Assembly (NCBI RefSeq): GCF_004752005.1 | Contig: NZ_CP038493.1 | Span: forward strand, 3,000,302 to 3,064,301 | Direction: 5' to 3' | Length of the DNA: 64,000 nt | Source of the DNA: Thalassotalea sp. HSM 43 | GTDB taxonomy: Bacteria; Pseudomonadota; Gammaproteobacteria; Enterobacterales; Alteromonadaceae | In this document: piece after piece, positions 36,219 to 49,799 of the stretch | Position numbering within the stretch: the stretch's first letter is position 1 | How the letters are laid out: each line of letters begins with the position of its first letter | Notes under the pieces: model-generated | The model's input: the letters and a program-made list of their open reading frames with translations, nothing else | Told to the model about the DNA's origin: nothing | Database searches by the model: none | Position numbers and translations under genes: made by a program

Positions 36219-36601
36219 TCGCTTAATGCGATTCGATCTAATCGTTCTTTATCGGTAAGCAATCGGGAGCGACCATCAGCATCGGTCATCTCAACTTTAT
36301 CGAATTCGGTTAATGTACGTAGGTTTGCTTGGGCATTTTTGCAATTAATGCTTGATGCTTGCGCTAAGTCAGGTGTTTGCTCATCGCCTTCTTTCTTCAC
36401 TTCTTTCATTGGTGATTTAACCGGCGAGTAGGATGTTGCCACCTTTACTTCTTCATAATCTTCTTTGATAGGTTCGTGTTGCCCATAGTGGACCACACCA
36501 TTTTCATCTACCCAGCGATAGACCGTCACATCTTGAGCAAACGCTGTGACACTTATAGTTAGCGCTAAAAGCGCAGATATATTTATTAAAGCACTGGTCA
36601 T
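36191..36601 (-). CDS. DUF4124 domain protein, exported
   Basis: A 136-residue protein with an N-terminal signal peptide (cleavage near FAQD, about residue 22) and a DUF4124 domain (VYRWVDENGVVHYGQHEP, residues 27-44). The rest is charged and contains two cysteines. Function unknown; the family is common in the periplasm of gammaproteobacteria. GAAGGA precedes the start. It is convergent with clpB. Confidence 0.85.
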   Translation of the reverse strand: MTSALINISALLALTISVTAFAQDVTVYRWVDENGVVHYGQHEPIKEDYEEVKVATSYSPVKSPMKEVKKEGDEQTPDLAQASSINCKNAQANLRTLTEFDKVEMTDADGRSRLLTDKERLDRIALSEKEVEIYCQ

Positions 36602-36860
36602 ATGAATCCTTCAATATAAAACGTGTAATGCCTTCCGTAGTATCTATATAGTGTTTTTTAACTTTATATATAGAATAACTCCTTAGTTATAGCTGCCATT
36701 ATAAAGATCATTAACTGGTCTGGCTAGCCACCTACGTTCAATTTTTGTACGTGAGGGTTGTGCAGGGTTACATAAAGTTACATTTTGGCGCGGTAAAACA
36801 ACACTTTTGTCTATTTGTTGACCGCTTGAACGGTTTTTTCAAAAAAACTTAAAAAACGTG

Positions 36861-36888
36861 TTGACCTCAGCTCAGAAATCCCTAAAAT
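36861..36888 (+). promoter_or_regulatory. Ribosomal RNA promoter P1
   Basis: TTGACC and TAAAAT are separated by 16 bases, followed by a GCGCCTCC discriminator, the GC-rich type that makes rRNA promoters sensitive to ppGpp and initiating NTP. AT-rich sequence lies just upstream. It is about 410 bases before the 16S gene. Confidence 0.75.
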
Positions 36889-37020
36889 GCGCCTCCACTT
36901 CCACAGGGGAATGCGCCAACGGCCAGTCACCGGTAGAAGTGAGATTTGCAGTTTGTCAGAGTTAGGAATTAACAATGACAAACGACAACAAATTAATTTG
37001 AAGTTTTTTAAATTAATCGG

Positions 37021-37048
37021 TTGACAACAAATCTGGGATGGGTAAAAT
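37021..37048 (+). promoter_or_regulatory. Ribosomal RNA promoter P2
   Basis: A perfect -35 TTGACA and a -10 TAAAAT are spaced 16 bases apart, preceded by an AT-rich UP-like tract (about 36985-37018). It is the second, downstream promoter of the rRNA operon. Confidence 0.75.
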
Positions 37049-37109
37049 GCACATCCTGCTTCGGGCAAGCCCAGAAGCAACAAGCACTAGCGAATGCGTC
37101 TAATGCTTA

Positions 37110-37153
37110 ATTCTTTAACAATTAGTTATCATGCAATTTGTGTGAGCACTCAC
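37110..37153 (+). promoter_or_regulatory. rRNA leader antitermination boxA and boxB-like hairpin
   Basis: TTCTTTAACA (37111-37120) matches the boxA core used by the Nus antitermination complex. A GTGAG-CA-CTCAC hairpin follows (37142-37153). The segment 37132-37151 is also complementary, with one mismatch, to 38865-38885 after 16S, forming the RNase III processing stem for 16S precursor. Confidence 0.7.
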
Positions 37154-37299
37154 AAGATAAGATGGTTTTACCATTAAGTCTTTTTAAGACTTTACTTGAT
37201 GAGTTCTCATGCAAACGACAATTTATGTCAAAAATGTTTTTCGTAAGAGAAACAGCAACAGAATTCATTGAGTCGAAACATTTGTTTCAAACAACTTTT

Positions 37300-38841
<1,542 letters not shown>

Positions 38842-38864
38842 CCTTAAGTAAAACGCTTACTTGT

Positions 38865-38885
38865 TGAGTGTTCACACAAATTGCA
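38865..38885 (+). other. RNase III processing stem, 3' arm
   Basis: Positions 38865-38885 are complementary, with one mismatch, to the leader at 37132-37152. The two arms bracket 16S rRNA and would form the long precursor helix cut by RNase III. Confidence 0.75.
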
Positions 38886-38920
38886 TCGATAACGAATTAG
38901 AAGAGAAGTATCTCAGTAGT

Positions 38921-38996
38921 GGGGCTATAGCTCAGCTGGGAGAGCGCCTGCCTTGCACGCAGGAGGTCAGCAGTTCGATCCTGCTTAGCTCCACCA
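38921..38996 (+). tRNA. tRNA-Ala (TGC anticodon)
   Basis: A 76-base tRNA with encoded CCA end. The acceptor stem GGGGCTA / TAGCTCC contains the G3:U70 wobble pair that marks alanine tRNAs. The anticodon loop is CTTGCAC with anticodon TGC. It is the first tRNA in the 16S-23S spacer. Confidence 0.97.
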
Positions 38997-39015
38997 TTTA
39001 CTGAACCAAAACAGT

Positions 39016-39092
<77 letters not shown>

Positions 39093-39463
39093 ATTTTGCA
39101 CTTCTCTGAAAACTCAAACATAAGCGGTAACGTTTATGTTTGAGTTTTTTAACTCTCTGTTCTTTAACAATTTGGAAAGCTGATATTAAACCCGGTAACT
39201 TATGTTTACGACCTCCAATCGTAAGCGCTGAATAAGTTACCACGATAAACAACTTGTTGTTTATCAACCGAAACGTGTTAAAGCGTTTCAAATTATAACT
39301 AACACTATTCGTTGTGTTAGTTGTTCTTACTCAAGGCTCAAATGGCAACATTTGAGTTTGATAACGTAAGTTATCAACATTCTTATTGAATGCGTGAAAA
39401 TGTCAGACATACATTTGGTCTTGGTTTTGTCACCAAGGCACTCGAAACTTTTTGGGGTTGTAT
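39093..39463 (+). other. Spacer between tRNA-Ile and 23S
   Basis: The 371-base spacer contains the hairpin at 39109-39150, a second boxA (TTCTTTAACA at 39160-39169), and, at its end, sequence complementary to the 23S trailer (TTGTATGGTTAAG pairs with the CTTAACCATACAA after 23S), forming the 23S processing stem. No gene is seen. Confidence 0.7.
39109..39150 (+). terminator. Terminator-like hairpin inside the rRNA spacer
   Basis: A 15-bp perfect stem (39109-39123 with 39134-39148, core AACTCAAACATAA / TTATGTTTGAGTT) closes a 10-base loop and runs into a T6 tract. It resembles an intrinsic terminator, yet 23S lies downstream. The stem is AT-rich, and rRNA antitermination should read through. 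It could also be a processing site. Confidence 0.55.
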
Positions 39464-42350
<2,887 letters not shown>

Positions 42351-42447
42351 ACAACACCCAAGCGGTTTTGTATGTGTTTGATATAAGTCACGCATCATAA
42401 GAATTGAGTAAGAATTTAATATCACTTTCAAATTGTTTAACGTTTTT

Positions 42448-42566
42448 TGTCTGGCGACAATAGCGCTTTGGAACCACCTGATCCCATGCCGAACTCAGAA
42501 GTGAAACGAAGTAGCGCCGATGGTAGTGTGGGAGTTCCCATGTGAGAGTAGGTCATCGCCAGGCTT
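42448..42566 (+). rRNA. rrf: 5S ribosomal RNA
   Basis: About 119 bases, starting TGTCTGGCGACAATAGCG and ending CATCGCCAGGCTT, with the conserved ATGCCGAACTCAGAAGTGAA segment. The terminal stem TGTCTGGCGA / TCGCCAGGC pairs well. It is the last gene of the rRNA operon, and no further tRNA follows it. Confidence 0.95.
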
Positions 42567-42576
42567 CCAATTCAAG

Positions 42577-42606
42577 AAAGCCCCTAGCTTACGCTAGGGG
42601 CTTTTT
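42577..42606 (+). terminator. rRNA operon terminator
   Basis: The strong stem AAAGCCCCTAGC / GCTAGGGGCTTT with a 4-base loop is followed by T5. It lies 11 bases after 5S. Confidence 0.92.
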
Positions 42607-42642
42607 CGTTTTCTGTCGTATAACAATTATCAGAAAAAATCA

Positions 42643-42796
42643 CCGTCATCCCGCAGTGTTTTTGTGCGGGACCCCCATCAGGTTATAACGTGCTTTTAAA
42701 CAGTAACCCGCGTTCACCCGTTGTCATTATATCTGCGAACCTCTTCGAACCTGAAGGAGGTTCCGGACATCGCCGGTGGCGATTCCGGAATGACGG
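42643..42796. repeat. Palindromic element with CCGTCATYCCG ends
   Basis: The segment is bounded by inverted ends CCGTCATCCCG (42643) and CGGAATGACGG (42786-42796), ten of eleven positions matching. Inside are further hairpins such as CCCGCA / TGCGGG near the left end. A related half, ATCCCACA / TGTGGGAT followed by GACGG, lies at 42987-43017. No protein is encoded; it looks like a miniature inverted-repeat or REP-type intergenic element. Confidence 0.55.
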
Positions 42797-42820
42797 CGCA
42801 CATTTTCTAAAACAGATAAA

Positions 42821-42902
42821 CGTCACCGGCATAAAACGTTCATCCTAAACCTGCCGGCATTAGTGCGTCCCTGCACGTCATTGCGGCGAAGGCCGCAACC
42901 TC
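42821..42902. repeat. Outlying copy of the 55-bp palindromic repeat
   Basis: Positions 42821-42875 match the unit of the array at 43063-43227. They are followed by the same closing hairpin segment found after the array (42876-42902, stem TTGCGGC / GCCGCAA around GAAG). About 160 bases separate it from the array. Confidence 0.85.
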
Positions 42903-43062
42903 GATTCGTCTCGAGGTGGTTTTACAAAACGCACCGCTATGAATTACAACGAGCTTTGATAATCAAGACACCTCTAACCTGATAAAGATCCCACACAACA
43001 GCATTGTGGGATGACGGAGAGCAGGTTCTATAATGTATATAACTTCACCTGTTAATAAGCAC

Positions 43063-43329
43063 CGTCACCGGCATAAAACGTTCATCCTGAACCTGCCGGC
43101 ATTAGTACATCCATGTACGTCACCGGCATAAAACGTTCTTTCTGAACCTGCCGGCATTCGTACATCCATGTACGTCACCGGCATAAAACGTTCATCCTGA
43201 ACCTGCCGGCATTAGTATATCCATATACGTTACCACTCCTGTGCATCCATGCACCCGCGGCATTAGTACATCCATGTACGTCACCGCTCCTGTGCATCCA
43301 TGCACCCGCGGCATTAGTGCGTCCCTGCA
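43063..43329. repeat. Tandem array of palindromic intergenic repeats
   Basis: Five abutting units. Three of 55 bases (43063-43117, 43118-43172, 43173-43227) begin CGTCACCGGCATAAAACG, and two variant units of 51 bases (43228-43278, 43279-43329) have a GTGCATCCATGCAC hairpin in place of the GTTC-GAAC hairpin. Each unit ends in a short palindrome: TACATCCATGTA, TATATCCATATA or a GTGC-GCAC version. The array closes with a TTACGGC-GAAG-GCCGTAA hairpin (43335-43352). No spacers and no cas genes are seen, so it is not CRISPR. No protein is encoded with any confidence. Confidence 0.85.
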
Positions 43330-43402
43330 CGTCATTACGGCGAAGGCCGTAACCTCCTGTCGTCACGAACTTGCTTGAATAATGGCATGTCATAGCACAC
43401 AC

Positions 43403-43434
43403 AAAAAAGCCACTCTGTTTCCAGAGCGGCTTTT
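43403..43434 (-). terminator. Terminator of the S8 protease gene
   Basis: AAAAAAGCC-A-CTCTG pairs with CAGAG-C-GGCTTTT around a 4-base loop, giving a T-run on the minus strand. It lies 34 bases after the protease stop. Confidence 0.8.
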
Positions 43435-43467
43435 GATCAAGTAACTAATTGTCTATAAGCTTTAGTA

Positions 43468-46400
43468 TTAGAACTGACGCTTAAAGCGAATTAGCATAAG
43501 TAGCATCAATGATAAAATACCTAATGATCCGCCTGAACTATCATCTTCTTCAGTCTCTTCTTCAGGTAGTTTCTGTGCAGGTTCTTCACCATCAGAAATT
43601 ACCGATAACGCAAATGATGTGCTGGCACTATCATGTGGGTTCTCGATATCACTAACCATTAATTCGACCATTGACTCACCATAGTAGTTTTCAACCGGTG
43701 TGATAACAACTTGTGCGCCGGTATCCGTCATTGTCACTTCATAGCTTGCAATAGCTTCACCCATTACAGAAACCATATTGGCTGAATCATGTTCATCGAT
43801 AAAAGTCACATCTACAGTAAACGATTGGTTTTCATCGACTTCCATATCTGCAATTTCAACAAGTGTGATATTGCTAGCAACGGTAACCGTATGATTCATC
43901 TCTATATCAGCCATGCCTTCAATCTGAGACACTGAAGTGAATTCTAATGTACGGCCTGAAAAATGATGCGGTATGTCAACAACAGTCGATACGGTAAACT
44001 GTGAAGATTCTGGGCCAACATAGTTATAACAAACTACCAAATCATCAGATAATTTATCTTGTAAATCATCTAAACCATATTGCTCACCTAAGTGGCCATA
44101 TAGTGGACCGAATGATGTTTGTGGACCTACAAAACCTTGTAAACCAACAGAACCACGACCATCTGTTGTACCCCAGTCAATATTGTCATAAGCCATGATG
44201 ATTTCAAATTCACCTTTGCCATGTCGAATATCTTTGTGAAGTAACGTTTGGAAGTCGATACTATTGTCGCGTTTATCCCAGTAGGTCATGCCAGTAATAA
44301 AGTCAGATCCTGCGTAACCGTAATCCGCCGCATTATCCCACTCAACAATAGCCCAACCACTGTTCAGGTAGGCTAGAGATATACCCGATTCCCAGCTTAA
44401 CTCTGTATTGAATGAATCCATTGTTAAACCCCAGTTTGGACCACGCCATAGTGGTGCAATGATCTGATTTGGGAATGAGTTAAAAGGTAGTGGCGCATAG
44501 AATTCAAAGAACATCGGCATGGTATCAAATGCTAGCGTACCGTTACCTCGGATTACCGTTACTTTTTCATTCCAAGCTTCGGTATTACCATATAAAGAGT
44601 AGGTATCGGTCATTCCGCCAAACAAAACAGATGTAGGGATGGTGTTGCCAACTCCGTTCCAACCTGCATTCGTTTGACCACCAAGTTCATCAAAACCACT
44701 AAATACTTTTGGTATACCCCAGTTGGCCAAGTCGACATAACCACCCGGATTAGGATTGTCATTGATGGTTGGTGTCATACACATTTCATCAGTAGCATTA
44801 GTTGTTACTTCATATGCAACCGCTTGGTTTTCGGTGTTCGGCTGAGTACCCGTGATAATCAGTTGCGTACCATCAACCGTGATGCTTTCTACGTTATCGC
44901 TTGAAGAGATAAAGTCTTCGGCTGTTAAATCAACGCCTTCAGGCAATTGGGTTGTGATGGTAAACATACGATCACTACCTGACTTGTTTGCTAACACGCT
45001 AAAGTTAAGGTCAAGCATATCACCGGTTTTTGCACGATCTTGCGATACATTAAGTGTTACATCATTATCGCCACGAGTTAGTCGAAAACCAACTTCGTCT
45101 ATATTCCCTGGGTTAACTTCCGATGTACCTAGATCAAAAACGGTATAGTAAATGTCGTCTTTGTCCATTTCGAAGTCCCACTTAACTTCAATGTCGATAG
45201 GGTCTTTACCGTTGCTAGAAGGTGCTTCTAATGACATGTTGGTCGCAATTTCACCAGTAACGACTGCAGTCGATATTTTAAACTCTTCTACGGCAGACTT
45301 AACCTCTTCGTCAGCCCATGGATCGGCTGCTTGATTGTGGAAAATTGCCCAGTATGTTCCTGGTTCAGGGTCATTGATGGCACACATGTTATCTGACGAC
45401 CAGTGCGTAGATACACAGATTGTTTCAGTGGTTGGATCTACCACACCATCCATATTGTAATCTTTACCTACGAATATCCGAATGTGACCTTCGTTGAAAG
45501 TATTTAGGTAATCAGAGGAGTGAGTACCTAGTGATTCAGCAACAAGTCGTTTGGCACCTTCAGGTACGACCATCATTTTCACATACGTTGCTTCATCAAT
45601 TCGTAAGTCTCGATTTGATGTGTCGCTATTATTTAGTTCCCAAGGCAACAGTGAGTCATCATCTTTAGGTAGGGCGATAATTTCCACGTCACCTTTAGTT
45701 GGTGCATAAATACGCGTATTTATAGCGTCGGATTTTGGCACATATATGTCGTTAAGCTGATAACTCGCATTGTCACGATGCGCAACTGTTTCTATATTGG
45801 CTGGCAAATCGCCGCCATCATATTTAAATGCCATTGGCATTCTTGCCATCGGAGTGTCTTCATCGTCACTGGTTAATGTCAATGCCGAGTGCAGTTCAAC
45901 TTCGGATCCTCCCCAGACGTTTTGCGACTCCATAATGGAAGCTTTAATCACCAAGGTTTGAGTTTCACCTTTCTTCAATGTGAAGTTTTTCGGAGTAACC
46001 TCAATCTCGATACCGTTTTCTTCAGTTTGCAGGTTCATGTCCATGTGCCAGCTTTTCACTGCTTCTGAATCAACGCTCCAAGTGCCGTCTTTAGTTGCCT
46101 TAACCGTTCGTATCCAAGTACACGTAGGAGCACAGGTGAAATCAACCATATTTGGTAGATTTAACTTGTGAGGTGTACCGCCGTTATATGGGTTAGCTAA
46201 CATGAAGTTATCGGTTGTCTCGTCCATAACCAAGCCCGCTTTAACGGCTTTAGCAACATTGATTCGGCCTGCACCGGCACGATAAATCTCTGCATGACCG
46301 GTTGGCTCACTGTCGCGATTAAGGCGTTTATATTTCACAACGTTATCTGCAGTCATAGACAAGGCAGATTGTACTTCAGCAGCAGACCATTGAGGGTGGG

Positions 46401-48657
46401 CTTGACGAAGTAATGCCATTGAACCGGCAACATGTGGTGATGCCATCGATGTGCCGCTGATAGCCACATAATCTGTGCCATAAGGAGCAGATACAAATGG
46501 CTGTTCATCTGAGTATGCTGCGTAAATGTCAACACCCGGTGCAGACATAGTAGGTGCTAAGATCTCAATATTAGAAAACGATGGACCACGTGATGAAAAC
46601 GGCGCTAACCAATCTGCACGTTGTTCATCGAACTTTTGCTCGATCATGGTTTGCTTGATGGTAATTTGATGACCCATTTCACCAGAGTATAACCAGTCTG
46701 CTAGACCGTCCGTATTGTCCGGGTGGCCGTACCAAATGGTTTTCCCTTCCCATTGCTCATAAGTAAAATGAGCTGATGGTAATTCGTAAGAAACCGCTGG
46801 TGTGCCTTGAGCTCGGTCGGCATTAAACATGATGAAACCGTCTGCACCACCGGCTTTAACGTTGGCAACTTTTGCTACCCTCGCAACGGCATTTGGATCG
46901 GTAGGGTAGTTTCGTTGACAAACCACGATAACATTAGTGTCACCTTCAGCAGCTCCAGGGATAGGTGTACCATCGTGGAAGAAATCAAAGGTACCTGCAG
47001 GAAAATCATTTGCACAATAACCTGCCCAGTCTTTATAACCAATACTACTGATGTAATCTTTTGCCCAAACAACAACACCAGTGATTTCGGTTTCATTGAT
47101 CGAGCCAGCGATAACGGGGTGATCAATGCCAGGAGGTATTGAAGAACCTAACATTGGGTCAATAAACCCTGCATAGTCAATTGGTGTTTCAACGGCAATT
47201 TCACGAGAATGTGTGGTCGCTGCAACTTGTGCTAACCAAGGGGATGAGTTATCTAACGCACCTAAACATTCTTCACCACATGCTTGACCACCATTTCCAG
47301 CTGCTGCTGCAACACTGATGCCAGCGTCACGTGCAGATAAGAAAGCCAGTTGCACCGGGTCAGACCATACATCACTGTCTGCGCCACCAATCGAAAAGTT
47401 AATAACATCAACACCATCAGCGATAGCGTCTTCAATACCAGAAACTAAGGCTTCACCAGGACAGCCACCGATACCTACTTCGTTATTTGGGTAACAAACC
47501 TGATAAGCGACGATATTTGCATGAGGAGCGACGCCAGAGATGGTAGGAAACAAATCTTCTTTAATGATTGTGCCATCAGACTTACCGTTTTCATCGCCTG
47601 GAGCGGGAAGAACATAATCGACATCAATGAGCACATTACCAGCGGCAGTCGCTGCCGTATGTGACCCATGGCCTTGATAATCTTCGCCCGTTTCTGGCAC
47701 GTCTCGATACGTGTAAATTGGCATGCCTGTCCAATTGTCGATGAGTTGATTGCCTTCATCGTCATACATCGGCAGGCCCATGTTTTTGTATTCACCGGTA
47801 ATCACTTCATAAGAACGAATACCGATGAGTTTGTCATTACATGAGATAAACTCGGCGCGTTCTTCAACAGCACAATCTCCAACATAATTACCAGGTCCCC
47901 AAGGGTTGATATGATCGTAGCCGTCACCACCAACATCAGCAAACGACGGGTGATCGGAGTTGATACCGGTATCTATGATCGCGACGATTTGTCCTTCACC
48001 TTTATAGGCCATGTTGTCTGTAGTCGCTTCACCGCTCCAGATTTTATCGGCAGATATGGTTTTTGGACCCTGATCGGTTAGCAAGTCATAGTTTTTGGCT
48101 CGCACCACATTGGCAACATTATCCAATCGTGAAATTTGTTTTGCTTGTTGTTGGCTGACTTTTACCGAGAAGCCGTTAATGGCTTTGGTAAATTGAGAGC
48201 GTACATCAATGTGACCTAATAAAGCCGATGCATCTTTGATCACCTCATTTTGCTTAGCTTTTAGGGCATTTTCATAGGTTAGTACTTCTGCTAAAGCAGG
48301 TTGGCCATGGGCAAATAGCTTTTGCTGACCGGATGCTTTCATGGCGCGAGCGATATTTGAGTTTTGATTTTGCGCTGCGACTGTCACCGGTTGTTGTATA
48401 AGGCGAACAATATAGACATGCTCACCCGTTATACCTTCTTCTTCGTTGAATTTATTTAACTGGCTAAATACCTGAACATTGAGACCATCATTTTGTAACA
48501 TCGTATTTTGATTAGATGCTTTCTTGGTGTATTGGCTGATCTGCTGTGAATCAATATCCACCGCATGAACTGTCGCCCCTGAATCGGATGCTGCAGTTGC
48601 AGTTCCAAGACCGTAAGCGGCATAAAAAACAGCCATAGCTACTTTGTTTTTAATCAT
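43468..48657 (-). CDS. Large secreted S8 (subtilisin-type) protease with GlyGly-CTERM tail
   Basis: A 1729-residue multidomain secreted protease. A signal peptide (about 1-23) is followed by an I9-type propeptide (about 80-185). The subtilase core has Asp229 (IVAIIDTGIN), His330 (GHGSHTAATAAGN) and the serine near residue 735 (SGTSMASPHVAG). A PA-type insert lies in the long gap between His and Ser. About 900 residues of beta-rich C-terminal domains follow, then a GlyGly-CTERM signal: GGSLGILSLMLLMLIRFKRQ. That tail is processed by rhombosortase in related bacteria, giving export by type II secretion with surface release. The frame opens at TTG 48681; ATG 48657 with AGAGAG upstream is preferred. 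Confidence 0.92.
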   Translation of the reverse strand: MIKNKVAMAVFYAAYGLGTATAASDSGATVHAVDIDSQQISQYTKKASNQNTMLQNDGLNVQVFSQLNKFNEEEGITGEHVYIVRLIQQPVTVAAQNQNSNIARAMKASGQQKLFAHGQPALAEVLTYENALKAKQNEVIKDASALLGHIDVRSQFTKAINGFSVKVSQQQAKQISRLDNVANVVRAKNYDLLTDQGPKTISADKIWSGEATTDNMAYKGEGQIVAIIDTGINSDHPSFADVGGDGYDHINPWGPGNYVGDCAVEERAEFISCNDKLIGIRSYEVITGEYKNMGLPMYDDEGNQLIDNWTGMPIYTYRDVPETGEDYQGHGSHTAATAAGNVLIDVDYVLPAPGDENGKSDGTIIKEDLFPTISGVAPHANIVAYQVCYPNNEVGIGGCPGEALVSGIEDAIADGVDVINFSIGGADSDVWSDPVQLAFLSARDAGISVAAAAGNGGQACGEECLGALDNSSPWLAQVAATTHSREIAVETPIDYAGFIDPMLGSSIPPGIDHPVIAGSINETEITGVVVWAKDYISSIGYKDWAGYCANDFPAGTFDFFHDGTPIPGAAEGDTNVIVVCQRNYPTDPNAVARVAKVANVKAGGADGFIMFNADRAQGTPAVSYELPSAHFTYEQWEGKTIWYGHPDNTDGLADWLYSGEMGHQITIKQTMIEQKFDEQRADWLAPFSSRGPSFSNIEILAPTMSAPGVDIYAAYSDEQPFVSAPYGTDYVAISGTSMASPHVAGSMALLRQAHPQWSAAEVQSALSMTADNVVKYKRLNRDSEPTGHAEIYRAGAGRINVAKAVKAGLVMDETTDNFMLANPYNGGTPHKLNLPNMVDFTCAPTCTWIRTVKATKDGTWSVDSEAVKSWHMDMNLQTEENGIEIEVTPKNFTLKKGETQTLVIKASIMESQNVWGGSEVELHSALTLTSDDEDTPMARMPMAFKYDGGDLPANIETVAHRDNASYQLNDIYVPKSDAINTRIYAPTKGDVEIIALPKDDDSLLPWELNNSDTSNRDLRIDEATYVKMMVVPEGAKRLVAESLGTHSSDYLNTFNEGHIRIFVGKDYNMDGVVDPTTETICVSTHWSSDNMCAINDPEPGTYWAIFHNQAADPWADEEVKSAVEEFKISTAVVTGEIATNMSLEAPSSNGKDPIDIEVKWDFEMDKDDIYYTVFDLGTSEVNPGNIDEVGFRLTRGDNDVTLNVSQDRAKTGDMLDLNFSVLANKSGSDRMFTITTQLPEGVDLTAEDFISSSDNVESITVDGTQLIITGTQPNTENQAVAYEVTTNATDEMCMTPTINDNPNPGGYVDLANWGIPKVFSGFDELGGQTNAGWNGVGNTIPTSVLFGGMTDTYSLYGNTEAWNEKVTVIRGNGTLAFDTMPMFFEFYAPLPFNSFPNQIIAPLWRGPNWGLTMDSFNTELSWESGISLAYLNSGWAIVEWDNAADYGYAGSDFITGMTYWDKRDNSIDFQTLLHKDIRHGKGEFEIIMAYDNIDWGTTDGRGSVGLQGFVGPQTSFGPLYGHLGEQYGLDDLQDKLSDDLVVCYNYVGPESSQFTVSTVVDIPHHFSGRTLEFTSVSQIEGMADIEMNHTVTVASNITLVEIADMEVDENQSFTVDVTFIDEHDSANMVSVMGEAIASYEVTMTDTGAQVVITPVENYYGESMVELMVSDIENPHDSASTSFALSVISDGEEPAQKLPEEETEEDDSSGGSLGILSLMLLMLIRFKRQF

Positions 48658-48935
48658 CTTTTTCTCTCTGAGATTAAGCAATTTAAATTATGTTTTTTAA
48701 ACATTTGTAATAGTTATGTTGCATTTGTATTAACAAAAGCAATTACTGATGTTTTCACAATTAAAAAGCTGAAGTTGTACGAATTTGTACAAAAAATAAT
48801 AGCGCTGTAGGTCAATAAAAATAAGGGGTTTGCCTGCGTTTGGATATTTTGATTTAGAGGTAGACAATCAATGCCGAACATTATAGTCTGGCCAATTATT
48901 ATGCTAATAAAATGAAAAAAAGTTTTTAATTATCT

Positions 48936-49790
48936 ATGAAAAAAGTAGTGTTATTTTTAATAACTGTAGTCACTTTTGTATACTCATTAAACGTGTCGGC
49001 AACAGCCGATTCAGAGCATTCTAATGACGAACGGATTCTACCTGCAGAGCAATGGTTTTTCGGGGTATCGTTAGGTTATGGAAAAATAGAAAATTATATA
49101 CAAACAAGAGATGATATTTCCCTCATCGCTATACCTGATATTCGCTATTTGGGTAAAAACCTTAGCATCGAAAATCTTAATGTTTCGTACAGCTTGCATG
49201 AATCACAGCGTCATGTGTTCAACGTTATAGGTCGTCAAAATTTACTTGGCCTTATGTTTCCGGGGTCACACCGAGATTTTTCTGCACAGTTTAGTAGCCA
49301 TTCGTCGTCACACTTTATCCTACCAATTGACGAAGTTGCCCGGCCTGAAGTTGAGATAGAGCATCGATCGCTCTCTTATATGGGGGGAGTTGAATATAAC
49401 TATTATGGTTTTGTTGACGCAATGTTATCTGCCAGTCAGGACATTAGTAACGTACATCATGGCTTTGTACTCAAAGCCGCCCTGTATCAAGCGGCCAAAT
49501 TTGATGAATTTGCTATTCAATTGGAACTAGGAGCTAGTTATTTTAGCGCAGATGTAAATCAGTATTATTTTGCTGTCGAGTATGACGAAGGCTTTGAGCT
49601 CTTTAACTACAGCCCTGACGCAGCCCTTAACCTGCATGTTAAAATCGACGCTATGTATCCGATCAACCAACACATGTATTTGGTTAGTAGCTACAAACTT
49701 GAAAAGCTGGACTCTGAAATATACAACAGTCCAATCGTAACCGAAGAATATACTCAGACATACTTTCTAGGTATGAAGTTTGTTTATTAG
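48936..49790 (+). CDS. MipA/OmpV-like outer membrane protein
   Basis: A 284-residue protein with a signal peptide (about 1-24). Alternating hydrophobic strands and a terminal YFLGMKFVY, ending in an aromatic residue, fit an outer-membrane beta-barrel. The opening FFGVSLGYGKIENYI and IPDIRYLGKNLSIENLNVSYSL resemble MipA/OmpV proteins. It is followed closely by a DUF3019 gene and a two-component system, a neighbourhood seen in other Alteromonadales. Function unknown; some relatives are induced by stress or antimicrobial compounds. Confidence 0.68.
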   Translation: MKKVVLFLITVVTFVYSLNVSATADSEHSNDERILPAEQWFFGVSLGYGKIENYIQTRDDISLIAIPDIRYLGKNLSIENLNVSYSLHESQRHVFNVIGRQNLLGLMFPGSHRDFSAQFSSHSSSHFILPIDEVARPEVEIEHRSLSYMGGVEYNYYGFVDAMLSASQDISNVHHGFVLKAALYQAAKFDEFAIQLELGASYFSADVNQYYFAVEYDEGFELFNYSPDAALNLHVKIDAMYPINQHMYLVSSYKLEKLDSEIYNSPIVTEEYTQTYFLGMKFVY

Positions 49791-49799
49791 GTTGCCGAT

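Noticed and set aside
42643-42796. Insertion sequence
   Set aside because: No transposase frame and only 154 bp; treated as a small palindromic element.
43063-43329. CRISPR array
   Set aside because: Units abut without unique spacers, unit length varies (55 and 51), repeats themselves diverge, and no cas genes are near.
43175-43402. A 75-codon minus-strand frame over the palindromic array
   Set aside because: Its repetitive peptide merely translates the DNA repeat unit; no ribosome site and no conserved protein pattern.
48658-48935. Regulatory RNA or operator between the protease and the barrel gene
   Set aside because: AT-rich divergent promoter region, but no palindrome or stable structure stood out.
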